Shown: one piece after another, positions 1 through 7,330 of the stretch
How positions within the stretch are numbered: the first letter of the stretch is position 1
Layout of the letters: every line of letters starts with the position of its first letter
Assembly: GCA_937124525.1 (NCBI GenBank)
Contig: CAKZLA010000186.1
Span: 1 to 12,268, forward strand
Source: an uncultured Desulfobacterium sp.
Lineage (GTDB): Bacteria > Desulfobacterota > Desulfobacteria > Desulfobacterales > Desulfobacteraceae
DNA: 12,268 nucleotides
Direction of reading: 5' to 3'
Made by a program: the position numbers and the translations under genes
The notes under the pieces: model-generated
Told to the model about the DNA's origin: nothing
The model's input: only the letters and a program-made list of their open reading frames with translations
Database searches by the model: none

Positions 1-56
1 ATAATACGAGAATCACCTTATTTCAAGGTTTACTGCTTCTAAAAAATAACAATTAC

Positions 57-102
57 CCGAACTTATTGAGAACTTACCTGAAATAGTCCGAACTTATTGA
101 GA
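57..102. repeat. 15-bp direct repeat pair near the left window edge
   Basis: The 15-base word CCGAACTTATTGAGA occurs twice in the same orientation, at 57-71 and 88-102, starting 31 bases apart. The surrounding 168 bases are AT-rich and hold no gene. Short repeats of this kind occur near the ends of some insertion sequences (for example the IS21 family), so this could be the edge of an element lying mostly to the left of the window. They could also be a paired regulator-binding site for the following membrane protein gene. The repeat is certain; its role is not. Confidence 0.6.
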
Positions 103-192
103 TGTTTAAAGATCAAAAACGGCAAAGAGTAACGCTGATCGTGGCTCATTTACATTTCAAACGTCTTTTTGTTAGACGAAAAGGAAGAAGTA

Positions 193-678
193 ATGAAATT
201 AAAACCTGAAAGAATCGGAACGTTTATCAATTTTTGTTTTAATATTATCCTTGGTGCAGTATTCAGTTTTTATATGCTGTATATTAATAATGCACTCGAA
301 CTGCGCGTTTTTTTTATCAGCTTTGCTGTCAGTTTTGCAGTTGGATATACAATCGGAGACCTATTGCCTGCACCTGTGTGGGGAGATAAAGTTGCGAAGG
401 TATTTAAATTGAAGGAAACTTCGATCATATACTATTTAATCAAAAATCTGATCGTTGGAATTTGTTTCGTGACAGCGATCAGTTTTGTGATGACATGGAT
501 TAATGTCCCTGCCGGACACGTTATTTATGCTTGGCTGCACACTTACCCTATTCTTTTACTATGGGGATACATTCTTGTGTTGATTGTAATGAAACCAGCT
601 ACGAATATTGCCCTGAGACTCGCTGGGATTACCTCACATTCAAGAGAGAAGGTTGTGTTCCAAACGCACCAATCATGA
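193..678 (+). CDS. Small four-helix membrane protein, tentatively DUF2798-like (duplicated unit)
   Basis: The start was chosen as ATG 193, preceded by AAGGAAG at 181-187. The frame is also open from TTG 169, but that start has no convincing ribosome site. The product is 161 residues with four hydrophobic segments, roughly residues 9-31, 38-56, 78-98 and 112-132. The two halves look alike: each is a helix pair, with a Pro-containing exit from the second helix (LPAPVWGDK in the first half, MKPATNIALRLAG in the second). This resembles two copies of the two-helix DUF2798 unit. That assignment is by pattern only, and no function is known. It lies 168 bp upstream of an MFS transporter gene and may be transcribed with it. 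The coding frame itself is well supported by length, ribosome site and membrane pattern. Confidence 0.65.
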   Translation: MKLKPERIGTFINFCFNIILGAVFSFYMLYINNALELRVFFISFAVSFAVGYTIGDLLPAPVWGDKVAKVFKLKETSIIYYLIKNLIVGICFVTAISFVMTWINVPAGHVIYAWLHTYPILLLWGYILVLIVMKPATNIALRLAGITSHSREKVVFQTHQS

Positions 679-846
679 TTTTTTTGTAAGCGGCTACCAA
701 AACATATCTTCTGGCGCAGCCTCAATGGTTTAAATACCTGTAACATCCGCTAAGAAAGGCGATCCTGAACTCCGCTGGGCAACAAATTTGTGGAGGTAAT
801 AGTGAAGCGAATAAAGTCATAGTGATGATAATTAGGAGAAATAAAA

Positions 847-2100
847 ATGGAAGGTAACATCAAGTACCCAGGATCTCGCTGGTTGATCATGTTTACGGTT
901 TTTTTAGGTCATGTTTGCACTGGGATGATGATCGTTGCATTTTCACCCATTGTCGAGATTCTTGCTGAGGAATTCGGAATATCCTCCGGACAGATATCAT
1001 TTTATGTAATAGGTATTTATATCACAACCAGTGCTTTATCAATAATTGCTTTCGGTTGGATGATAGACCGATATGGGGCTAAACCACTATTTTTTATTGG
1101 ATCATTAGTTACTCTAATCGGGGCACTGCTGGTTCCGGTGCTTACTTACAGCATCACCGGCATTATAATCATGCGAATCATCATCGGCGTTGGACAGGGT
1201 CCGGTGGTCGCTAGTATCGCTACGTTTGCGGCTCGCTGGTTTCCTCCCAACGAACGAGGATTGTACAACGGTGTGGTGGGTTCGGGGATTCCCATCGGTA
1301 TCGCCTCTGCATTGATAATCATATCGCTATTGCTCGACAAAAACAATGGGGACTGGCGGGCGGCGGAAATGGCCCTTTCGATTGCTCCCGCTTTGGCTAT
1401 GATTATGGTGATCATCATGCTTATTTTTGCCAGAGATTCCAAGCTTCCCCAAATCGGTTCCGCTTTCTCTGTGGACGAAGGAGCCAGGGAGTTTGCCCGT
1501 GTACTAAGGACGCCAGCTTTTTATTTAATTGCAGCATGCATGATTATTTATAATTGGTCGATGACTATTTTCAACACCCTTATTCCCGGATACATCGCCA
1601 TTTCCCCACCTGTTGGTCTGGGGTACGGTCCGGCTGGGGCGGGCTCGTATATGTCCTTGGCTCAGTTGGGAAACGTTATTGGAGCAATCTGTGCTGGCGT
1701 TATTCTAGACAGAATTTTCAAAGGAAATATCAAACCGATTGTCGTGGGCGCGTTTTTTATTCTATCCTTGGCCGCACTGTCAATCAGATTGCCAAGTGTT
1801 CATGAAAGCGTCGCCGCTCTTTCCATCTCTTTGTTCATTGTTGGATTCTCGTTGGCGGCCATCATGCCATGCTTAGTCACTTTTGTTGCATCAAACATGC
1901 CGATTTCAAGTGTCAGTAAGGTATTTTCCATCTCCTTCGGGATAAGCACTATCGTCGGGTCTCTCGGTGTCTCAGCAGCAAGTGCTGCACTGCATATTAC
2001 GAACAGCTACCTTTGGTCTATTCTCATGGTGAGTCTGGGGTCTCTCATCGGCGTCATTCCCACCGTATTCCTTAACAGGTCTAAGAAGTCGCCGATATGA
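847..2100 (+). CDS. MFS (major facilitator superfamily) transporter
   Basis: This is a 417-residue inner-membrane protein with about 12 hydrophobic segments, the usual MFS size. ATG 847 follows AGGAGAA at 834-840. The MFS loop 2-3 signature is clear at residues 70-80 (GWMIDRYGAKP). TM4 carries a conserved Arg (MRIIIGVGQG, residues 109-118). An exit motif FPPNERG at 132-138 is followed by the Gly-rich TM5 (GVVGSGIPIG). The C-terminal half has its own loop 8-9 version (AGVILDRIF). MFS proteins are proton- or ion-coupled carriers of small molecules, and this one resembles the organic-acid/anion-type carriers often found beside catabolic genes. The substrate cannot be read from the sequence. The gene has no obvious terminator and is followed directly by the decayed remains of a different MFS gene. 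Confidence 0.93.
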   Translation: MEGNIKYPGSRWLIMFTVFLGHVCTGMMIVAFSPIVEILAEEFGISSGQISFYVIGIYITTSALSIIAFGWMIDRYGAKPLFFIGSLVTLIGALLVPVLTYSITGIIIMRIIIGVGQGPVVASIATFAARWFPPNERGLYNGVVGSGIPIGIASALIIISLLLDKNNGDWRAAEMALSIAPALAMIMVIIMLIFARDSKLPQIGSAFSVDEGAREFARVLRTPAFYLIAACMIIYNWSMTIFNTLIPGYIAISPPVGLGYGPAGAGSYMSLAQLGNVIGAICAGVILDRIFKGNIKPIVVGAFFILSLAALSIRLPSVHESVAALSISLFIVGFSLAAIMPCLVTFVASNMPISSVSKVFSISFGISTIVGSLGVSAASAALHITNSYLWSILMVSLGSLIGVIPTVFLNRSKKSPI

Positions 2101-2149
2101 TGTGAGGGAGGGATTGATTCTATATGAGATGTAAGTACCCACACATATG

Positions 2150-2520
2150 TTTTTCAGCATTCCATGGATATATATCATTGATATCTCTGGATTTTATCTT
2201 GAAGAATATATGCTCGGGTACTTAAAGATGTCTGTGAAAGACAAATTATAACAGCTCTTGCATTGGCGGGTTCATAGGAGTTGCACTTATTTATCCAGCC
2301 CTTGTGGTATATTTCCGGGGCTTACCCTGTTTCCATCCTGGACTTCTGGGATGGGATTAGGCGCTTTCGGCGGGGCGACAAGCTTTTTTTAGGCGGCATT
2401 GCCGTGACCCGGTTCGATAACTACCATGTTACCATAAGCCTTATCTCTCTGGCAGGACTTGTCGGTTTCCTCCTTGTCTTTTTCCTGGATAAACCAATAT
2501 CTGCAAAGTCGGTTGTATAG
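2150..2520 (+). pseudogene. Degraded C-terminal part of a second MFS transporter (multiple frameshifts)
   Basis: No single frame gives a full protein, but consecutive pieces in different frames read as an MFS C-terminus. EYMLGYLKMSVKDKL is encoded at 2204-2248. IGGFIGVALIYPALVVYF follows from 2262 in another frame, then SGMGLGAFGGATSFF around 2345-2399. The last piece is LGGIAVTRFDNYHVTISLIS, continuing to LVFFLDK, up to the stop at 2518-2520. The GMGLGAFGG stretch is the typical entry to TM11. The final frame change sits in a run of seven T (2394-2400), where eight would restore the frame. At least three shifts are needed, so a single sequencing error does not explain it. The protein differs from the intact MFS upstream, so this is not a simple tandem copy. 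A 79-codon open stretch from TTG 2281 covers only the tail and is not a real gene. Confidence 0.75.
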
Positions 2521-2590
2521 ATTCAATCTTGGTGGGACGAATGCCTTTGTGGGACGCTATGGAGGTATGGCTGTAAGCAGCGGGGCCTAA
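2513..2590 (+). pseudogene. Possible scrap of an FAD-dependent reductase (fumarate-reductase/ketosteroid-dehydrogenase type)
   Basis: In the frame starting at TTG 2513 the peptide LGGTNAFVGRYGGMAVSSGA is encoded up to a TAA at 2588-2590. The pattern of a Gly pair and Asn, then RYGG and a Ser/Gly-rich end, resembles the C-terminal FAD-contacting loop of fumarate-reductase-like flavoproteins. It has no start, no upstream coding sequence in frame and no ribosome site, so it would be a leftover of a lost gene. It is too short for confidence and could be chance. Confidence 0.2.
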
Positions 2591-2739
2591 TTACAGTCCG
2601 CGTGATCCTGCTCACTGGCAATATTTCCAGCGTTTGATTCATCTAAATCCCGGGGAGCACCGGTGAAGAAATAGTGAGTACATCCACCATGGTGGCGCGA
2701 TGTGTGCCAGGGAGCATGAAGCGAAACCTATTACACCGA

Positions 2740-2974
2740 CGGATAAGTCTATAAGTATTGACCTGGTCTAACATATTAAAATAATTTGTTATTTTAGTTG
2801 ATTTTGATGAATTGTTTTTTAAAAAAATGACATACGTATGGATGGCACATTCCCATTTTTCAAGGTATTTGCAATTTTAGGCTGGCAAAATTTATGCTCA
2901 TTTTTTATGGTTATAGCTAATAACTATCTGATTATTAAGCTAAATTGCCAGGTCAACATTTGTAGACTTATCCG
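2740..2974. mobile_element. MITE-like element, 235 bp, with 27-bp terminal inverted repeats
   Basis: The left end (2740-2766) and the reverse complement of the right end (2948-2974) match at 24 of 27 positions. Both begin CGGATAAGTCTA and both finish TTGACCTGG; the three differences are all transitions. The flanking octamers are TACACCGA (2732-2739) and TACACAGA (2975-2982), 7 of 8 identical, as expected for an 8-bp target duplication with one later mutation. The interior is about 180 bp of AT-rich DNA with no transposase ORF. It is therefore a non-autonomous element (MITE) or a deleted insertion sequence that would depend on a transposase encoded elsewhere. The family cannot be named from the ends alone. 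Confidence 0.75.
2758..2785 (+). promoter_or_regulatory. Candidate sigma-70-type promoter at the left end of the MITE
   Basis: TTGACC at 2758-2763 matches the -35 consensus at five of six positions. After 16 bases, AATAAT at 2780-2785 matches the -10 consensus at five of six. The -35 lies inside the left terminal repeat, and the promoter points rightward through the element to the DUF1302 gene about 315 bp away. In an intact parent element it would probably have driven the transposase. In AT-rich DNA such matches also arise by chance, so activity is an inference. Confidence 0.4.
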
Positions 2975-3100
2975 TACACAGAAATGAAGAAACAAAAATT
3001 AAGGGGGTGAATATGATCGAATTTTAAAAAGGCAAGGAGGTCATTAAAATCAAAAAGATAACCTGATTTCTCACTACTATAAAGATTTGGAAGGAGGAAT

Positions 3101-4747
3101 ATGATTACCAACAAAAAAAAATCTTTTTTGCGACAGAAGTTCGCTCCATTACTGTGTGTGTTAATCCTTATTTGCGAGTTCATCGCAGTACCGTCAGCAG
3201 TAGCCTTTGAAATTGACACAGGAGGGTCTGATTTCAATATACGATGGGATAATACCATCAAATACAGTAACGCTTATCGGATCAAGGATCAAAGTAGCGG
3301 ATTAACGGAAGGGACATCACTCATAAACCAGGATGACGGCGATCGGAATTTTGATAAAGGATTTATCTCCAATCGATTTGATCTGCTGTCCGAGCTGGAT
3401 ATTGCCTACCACCAGATGGGTGTTCGTTTAAGTGGAGCTGCCTGGTACGATAGTATCTATGAAAGCAGTAATGATCATGATGACGCCAGCCATGCCAATA
3501 ATTATTCAGTTGCCTACAACAAGTTTACCGATGAGACACGTGATGTACATGGTAAAGATGTTGAACTGCTTGATGCTTTTGCTTATTGGAATGGGGAGAT
3601 CGCAGGCAAATTTGCTTCGATACGCATTGGACGTCATGCGCACCAATGGGGTCAAAGTCTGTTTTACGGCGGCAATGGTATAGCCGGCGCAATGGCACCG
3701 GTGGATATTGTAACAGCCGCGACTGTGCCCAACTCGCAATTCAAAGAGATCATCCGTCCGGTAAATCAGGTATCCGGGATCTATGAGGTAACCGAGGTGT
3801 TTTCAATAGCTGCCTACTATCAGTTTGAATGGGAAAAAAACCGTTTTCCGGCAGCCGGAAGCTACTTATCCACCAGTGATACATTTGGTGAAGGTACCGA
3901 GCGACTGCTCGCCGGACCCTATGCATTTTACCATACGGATGACCAGGATGCCAGTGACAACGGCCAGGGCGGAATATCCTTCAGTTATTCGACGGATACA
4001 GTTGATTATGGTGTTTACGCGATTCAGTATCATTCAAAGTCCCCTAAACTGTATATGGTGCCAGGGGCCGGTTCTTCGGGAGCTGCAGATTCCATAGGGG
4101 ACTATTACTGGGTTTATCCTGAAGATATACGGATGCTTGGGGTCAGTGCTTCAAAAACAATTGGCGAATTCAATTTTGCTGTTGAAGCGGCCATGTCCTG
4201 GAATATGCCCCTCACCTCAAACGGGCAGACAGTCTACTCCGGGATGGCTGCCGACAATGACGACAACCCTCTTTACGCAGTGGGCAGAACCGCACATTTA
4301 AACTTTAACTGGATGGCAACTTTAAGCCCGAATTTTATCGCTAATGAGGCTTCTTTTCTTGGTGAAATTGCGGCCCATAAACTGCTCGAAATCACTGACA
4401 ACAAAAAGGCCCTGGATCCATATTGCAGCGACTATGGTCTGGCCATGAGACTGGTATACACTCCGACTTACCGCCAAGTATTCTCTGGCGTTGATATCAG
4501 CGTACCGGTGGGGATAAGTTACAATCCTATCGGAAATTCACCCATAGGCGGTTTGGGCGCCGATGACGGTGGAGACATGAATGCCGGCTTAAAAATCACA
4601 TATCTGGAAAAGTACCATTTCAGCCTGACCTATACCCATTTTTATGGTGCAGAAGGACCATTTTTGGATGCCGACAACTACTATACTTATCAACAATCGC
4701 AAAAAGACCGGGATTACCTGGCTTTTTCCGTAAGTACAACTTTTTGA
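3101..4747 (+). CDS. DUF1302 family outer-membrane beta-barrel protein
   Basis: The product has 548 residues, typical for the family, and starts at ATG 3101 behind a strong AAGGAGGA site (3091-3098). A Sec signal peptide is clear: a Lys/Arg-rich start, a hydrophobic core at about 15-30, and probable cleavage after AVA at residue 35. The mature protein opens with the family's conserved stretch (RWDNTIKYSNAYRIKDQS, residues 49-65, then NQDDGDRNFDKG at 76-87 and ISNRFDLLSELD). Alternating hydrophobic/polar strands rich in Tyr, Trp and Gly follow. The chain ends LAFSVSTTF, and a terminal Phe is the usual outer-membrane assembly signal. The family's activity is unknown; it is inferred to be a channel or acceptor in the outer membrane. 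Its stop overlaps the region just ahead of the DUF1329 gene, indicating one operon with the next three genes. Confidence 0.93.
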   Translation: MITNKKKSFLRQKFAPLLCVLILICEFIAVPSAVAFEIDTGGSDFNIRWDNTIKYSNAYRIKDQSSGLTEGTSLINQDDGDRNFDKGFISNRFDLLSELDIAYHQMGVRLSGAAWYDSIYESSNDHDDASHANNYSVAYNKFTDETRDVHGKDVELLDAFAYWNGEIAGKFASIRIGRHAHQWGQSLFYGGNGIAGAMAPVDIVTAATVPNSQFKEIIRPVNQVSGIYEVTEVFSIAAYYQFEWEKNRFPAAGSYLSTSDTFGEGTERLLAGPYAFYHTDDQDASDNGQGGISFSYSTDTVDYGVYAIQYHSKSPKLYMVPGAGSSGAADSIGDYYWVYPEDIRMLGVSASKTIGEFNFAVEAAMSWNMPLTSNGQTVYSGMAADNDDNPLYAVGRTAHLNFNWMATLSPNFIANEASFLGEIAAHKLLEITDNKKALDPYCSDYGLAMRLVYTPTYRQVFSGVDISVPVGISYNPIGNSPIGGLGADDGGDMNAGLKITYLEKYHFSLTYTHFYGAEGPFLDADNYYTYQQSQKDRDYLAFSVSTTF

Positions 4748-4758
4748 TGGAGGGGAAC

Positions 4759-6147
4759 ATGAACTATAAAAATATTCAAAAAGCCGGATTGACATTCATT
4801 GCTATATTTGCGCTCTGGGCAGGCTCGGCAGGAGCAGAGGTCAGTCTGGAAGAGGCGGCCAAATTGCAAACGATATTAACCCCGCTGGGTGCGGAGCGTG
4901 CCGGAAATGCTCAGGGCACCATCCCTGCCTGGGAAGGGGGCTATACCACGGTGGATCCATCCTTTAAACAGGGGGGTACGCGGAATGACCCTTTTGCTTC
5001 CGATAAGGTATTATTCAGTATTACCGCGCAGAATATGGATCAGTATGCTGATAGGTTGACAGAAGGCACAAAAGAGATGTTCAGGCTCTACCCCGATACC
5101 TATCGGCTCGATGTTTATCAGACACGCCGTACCGCCTCGGCACCACAGTGGGTATATGCTAATACTGCTGAAAATGCCGTAAAAGGAATAATAGTAGAAG
5201 GTAACGCCGGTCCGAAACCTGCGAATGTTTACGGTGGTATTCCTTTCCCCATCCCTCAAAACGGAGAAGAGATTATGTGGAATCACCTTCTCAGTTGGAG
5301 AGGCAGCTCTTCCTCTGTTGATTTCCAACAATTTTTGATCGCAGCTGACGGAAAACAAGTCATGGTCGGTGGCGGGACATTCTTCCTGGACAGACCCTAC
5401 CACCATGAAGACAGCAATTTAGAACAATATTTAAAAGAGTATCCAAATGAAGACTATCGGAAGGTCTACATTTTAACAACGGCTCCGCCGCTTCGTGCGG
5501 GCAGTCAGATAGTCGGAGGAAGTTGCCTGGATGCCACCCGGGCCTCTACATATGTTTATCTCCCCGGCCAGCGCCGCGTCCGTAAGTTGCCAAATGCATG
5601 TTGTGATACACCCTCCACAACTTGTGCGGGCATTATGACCTATGATGAACTGTACGTTTGGGATGAACGAATTGATCGTTTTAACTGGAAAATCATGGGA
5701 AAGAAAGAAATGTATATTCCCTATAATACAAATAGGTATTTTACCCTGGAACAACCTGCCGATGCAATGAGCAAGCACCACTTGAACCCGGATCATCTGC
5801 GTTGGGAACTGCATCGTGTATGGGTTGTGGAAGCCGAACTTGCTCCTGGCAAGCGCCACCAGCTGCCCAAGGGTCGTTACTATTTGGATGAAGATACCTG
5901 GCTGGCAGTGCTGGGTGATCGTTGGGACTCCAACGACCAGCTTGCAAAGATGATGTGGGGGTTACCCTATGTATTGCCTGACATGCCGGGAGTCTGTACC
6001 AAAACGTCAGGTTTTTATGATTTCACATCAAAGGCATGGTTTGTTTTAGACTCTTTCATAGGACTGGACAAACAAATAGAATTTGTTGATAATATTCCAA
6101 AATCAAAATTCTCTCCGCGTGCAATGGCTGGACGAGGTGTTAAATAG
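4759..6147 (+). CDS. DUF1329 family periplasmic protein
   Basis: ATG 4759 is chosen because GGAGGGG (4749-4755) sits just ahead of it and a proper signal peptide begins there. Earlier in-frame starts (TTG 4744, ATG 4747) overlap the previous stop and lack ribosome sites. The 462-residue product has a signal peptide cleaved probably after AGA at residue 26. The conserved start follows (EAAKLQTILTPLGAERAGNA, then GTIPAWEGGY), and the central region contains GGIPFPIPQNGEEIMWNH, all typical of DUF1329. A Cys-rich patch around residues 255-290 (including a CC pair) may form disulfides in the periplasm. DUF1329 genes usually accompany DUF1302 genes. The family is thought to have a lipoprotein-carrier (LolA/LolB)-like fold, from memory, which would suit a shuttle for hydrophobic cargo. 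This role is an inference. Confidence 0.92.
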   Translation: MNYKNIQKAGLTFIAIFALWAGSAGAEVSLEEAAKLQTILTPLGAERAGNAQGTIPAWEGGYTTVDPSFKQGGTRNDPFASDKVLFSITAQNMDQYADRLTEGTKEMFRLYPDTYRLDVYQTRRTASAPQWVYANTAENAVKGIIVEGNAGPKPANVYGGIPFPIPQNGEEIMWNHLLSWRGSSSSVDFQQFLIAADGKQVMVGGGTFFLDRPYHHEDSNLEQYLKEYPNEDYRKVYILTTAPPLRAGSQIVGGSCLDATRASTYVYLPGQRRVRKLPNACCDTPSTTCAGIMTYDELYVWDERIDRFNWKIMGKKEMYIPYNTNRYFTLEQPADAMSKHHLNPDHLRWELHRVWVVEAELAPGKRHQLPKGRYYLDEDTWLAVLGDRWDSNDQLAKMMWGLPYVLPDMPGVCTKTSGFYDFTSKAWFVLDSFIGLDKQIEFVDNIPKSKFSPRAMAGRGVK

Positions 6148-6161
6148 AATAGAGTTCCATT

Positions 6162-6192
6162 CTTGAAGCAGTCTGTTGTCGACTGCTTCAAG
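6162..6192 (+). terminator. Perfect 12-bp stem hairpin between DUF1329 and Ycf48-like genes
   Basis: CTTGAAGCAGTC (6162-6173), a 7-base loop, and GACTGCTTCAAG (6181-6192) form an uninterrupted 12-bp stem starting 15 bases after the DUF1329 stop. The following GTTTAAATTTT is only moderately T-rich, so this would be a weak or leaky terminator. It may instead be an mRNA 3'-end stabiliser that sets a higher level for the first two genes. The downstream genes lack another clear promoter, which favours partial read-through. Confidence 0.55.
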
Positions 6193-6219
6193 GTTTAAAT
6201 TTTAACAATGTGGGGTGCA

Positions 6220-7326
6220 ATGTATTTACTAAAACCAATGCTGGGGCTTGTATTAATTTTATCTTTATTTTTTTTCATTACCATGCCCTATGCAGTTGAA
6301 AACAACGCAGTGAAAGATGTTCTTAAAAGTCCTGCACTGAGATTCGAAAAAGCCGTTCAACCCGTGATTATTGACACCACTAAAGCCGGCAATCGTCTGG
6401 TAGCTGTCGGAGAGAGAGGAATACTGCTTGTCTCGGATGACAATGGAAAAAAATGGCGTCAGATCATTGTACCTGTATCGGTTACTCTAACTGCGGTCCA
6501 TTTTGTCAACCCCGATCTTGGATGGGTTGTCGGTCATTCTGGTATTGTTCTGGCTACCAGGGATGCCGGAGAGAACTGGTCCGTGCAATTGAACGGTTTT
6601 GAAGCCGCTGAAATTGAATTTAAAGCCGCTCAGGCAGCACTCAGTAACAATAAAAATTCGGAGGACGCCCGGTTTCGTTTAAAAAATGCCGAACGCTGCC
6701 TTGCAGAAGGAGCTGACAAACCGTTTTTAGCGCTTCACTTTATGGATGAGAACCAGGGAATTGTGGTCGGCGCATTCGGTTTTGCCTTTAAAACCAATGA
6801 CGGTGGCGAGACCTGGGAATCTGCAATGGGGGAAATAGATAACCCCATGGCTGCCCATCTATACGCCGTGGACTATCATCAATATCAATGGATTATTGCA
6901 GGTGAGATGGGATTTCTTGCTCGATCATCCGATGAAAGGAAAATTTTTGAGAGGATTGAAAGCCCGTATGATGGAACCTATTTTACGGCTCGATTTAATG
7001 GCTCAGGGTCAATTTATGTAGGAGGCCTGGAAGGAAACGCTTTTGTCTCTACAAATGACGGTATGAATTTTAAACGCATATCTATACCTGGCGGGTCCAG
7101 CTTTAATGATCTTGTTTTGCTTATAGATGGCCGTGTATTGATGGCAAACCAGGCCGGTCGTTTATTTTTAGAAAGCGCAAACAATACAGGTGAGTTTGTT
7201 ATGCTTGATGACTCACCAAAATCATCAATTATTTCCATTGAGGAGGCTGTTGACGGCACCCTGATAACCACGGGGTTCAGTGGGATAAAAAGCCTTAAGC
7301 CATCAAGCGGCGCAAGTGAGGATTAA
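6220..7326 (+). CDS. Ycf48/HCF136-like BNR-repeat beta-propeller, exported
   Basis: ATG 6220 is preferred over ATG 6208 because a G-rich stretch (6212-6215) precedes it and the signal peptide then begins directly. It gives 368 residues with a hydrophobic leader (about 7-23) and likely cleavage after residue 25. The mature chain contains about six repeats of roughly 40 residues with Asp-box-like ends. Examples are GILLVSDDNGKKW, GIVLATRDAGENW, FAFKTNDGGETW and AFVSTNDGMNF, each preceded by a GWVVG-type strand. This is the pattern of the photosystem II assembly factor Ycf48 family, but copies in non-photosynthetic bacteria sit with DUF1302/DUF1329/RND genes and have nothing to do with photosynthesis. 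A charged helical insertion at about 127-167 interrupts the repeats. It is inferred to be a periplasmic adaptor or assembly partner of the RND protein that follows 4 bases later. Confidence 0.87.
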   Translation: MYLLKPMLGLVLILSLFFFITMPYAVENNAVKDVLKSPALRFEKAVQPVIIDTTKAGNRLVAVGERGILLVSDDNGKKWRQIIVPVSVTLTAVHFVNPDLGWVVGHSGIVLATRDAGENWSVQLNGFEAAEIEFKAAQAALSNNKNSEDARFRLKNAERCLAEGADKPFLALHFMDENQGIVVGAFGFAFKTNDGGETWESAMGEIDNPMAAHLYAVDYHQYQWIIAGEMGFLARSSDERKIFERIESPYDGTYFTARFNGSGSIYVGGLEGNAFVSTNDGMNFKRISIPGGSSFNDLVLLIDGRVLMANQAGRLFLESANNTGEFVMLDDSPKSSIISIEEAVDGTLITTGFSGIKSLKPSSGASED

Positions 7327-7330
7327 TGTA

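Larger units (their letters stand above)
2521..3090. other. Gene-free gap between MFS remnant and operon
   Basis: No intact gene is visible on either strand. The left part (2521-2739) is richer in GC and looks like decayed coding sequence; it includes the perfect palindrome CCACCATGGTGG at 2684-2695. The right part (2740-2974) is an AT-rich inverted-repeat element described separately. The last 115 bases lead into the operon and contain two further AG-rich stretches (about 3001-3008 and 3035-3042) with no good ORF behind them. Confidence 0.7.

Noticed and set aside
802..822. Six-codon ORF (GTG start) with a GGAGG site before the MFS gene
   Set aside because: It is too short to support as a gene; the GGAGG may be chance in a purine-rich leader.
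2281..2520. 79-codon open frame from TTG as a stand-alone small membrane protein
   Set aside because: The tail reads as an MFS TM11-12 region and its missing upstream parts are found in other frames, so it is a pseudogene fragment.
2640..2740. Possible group II intron or structured RNA in the GC-richer gap
   Set aside because: The palindrome at 2684-2695 and an AAGCGAAACCT word were suggestive, but no domain V hairpin, intron boundary or reverse transcriptase could be found.
2968..3261. 97-codon minus-strand frame across the operon start
   Set aside because: It overlaps the MITE end, the ribosome site and the signal peptide of the DUF1302 gene, and its sequence is low-complexity and without a family pattern.
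5011..5859. Long minus-strand open frames (131 and 128 codons) opposite the DUF1329 gene
   Set aside because: They lie wholly within a well-supported + strand gene, have no ribosome site or recognisable domain, and mirror the coding frame's composition.
6220..7326. Reading the Ycf48-like protein as evidence for a photosynthetic organism
   Set aside because: No photosynthesis genes are present, and the neighbours match the DUF1302/DUF1329/RND set found in heterotrophs.
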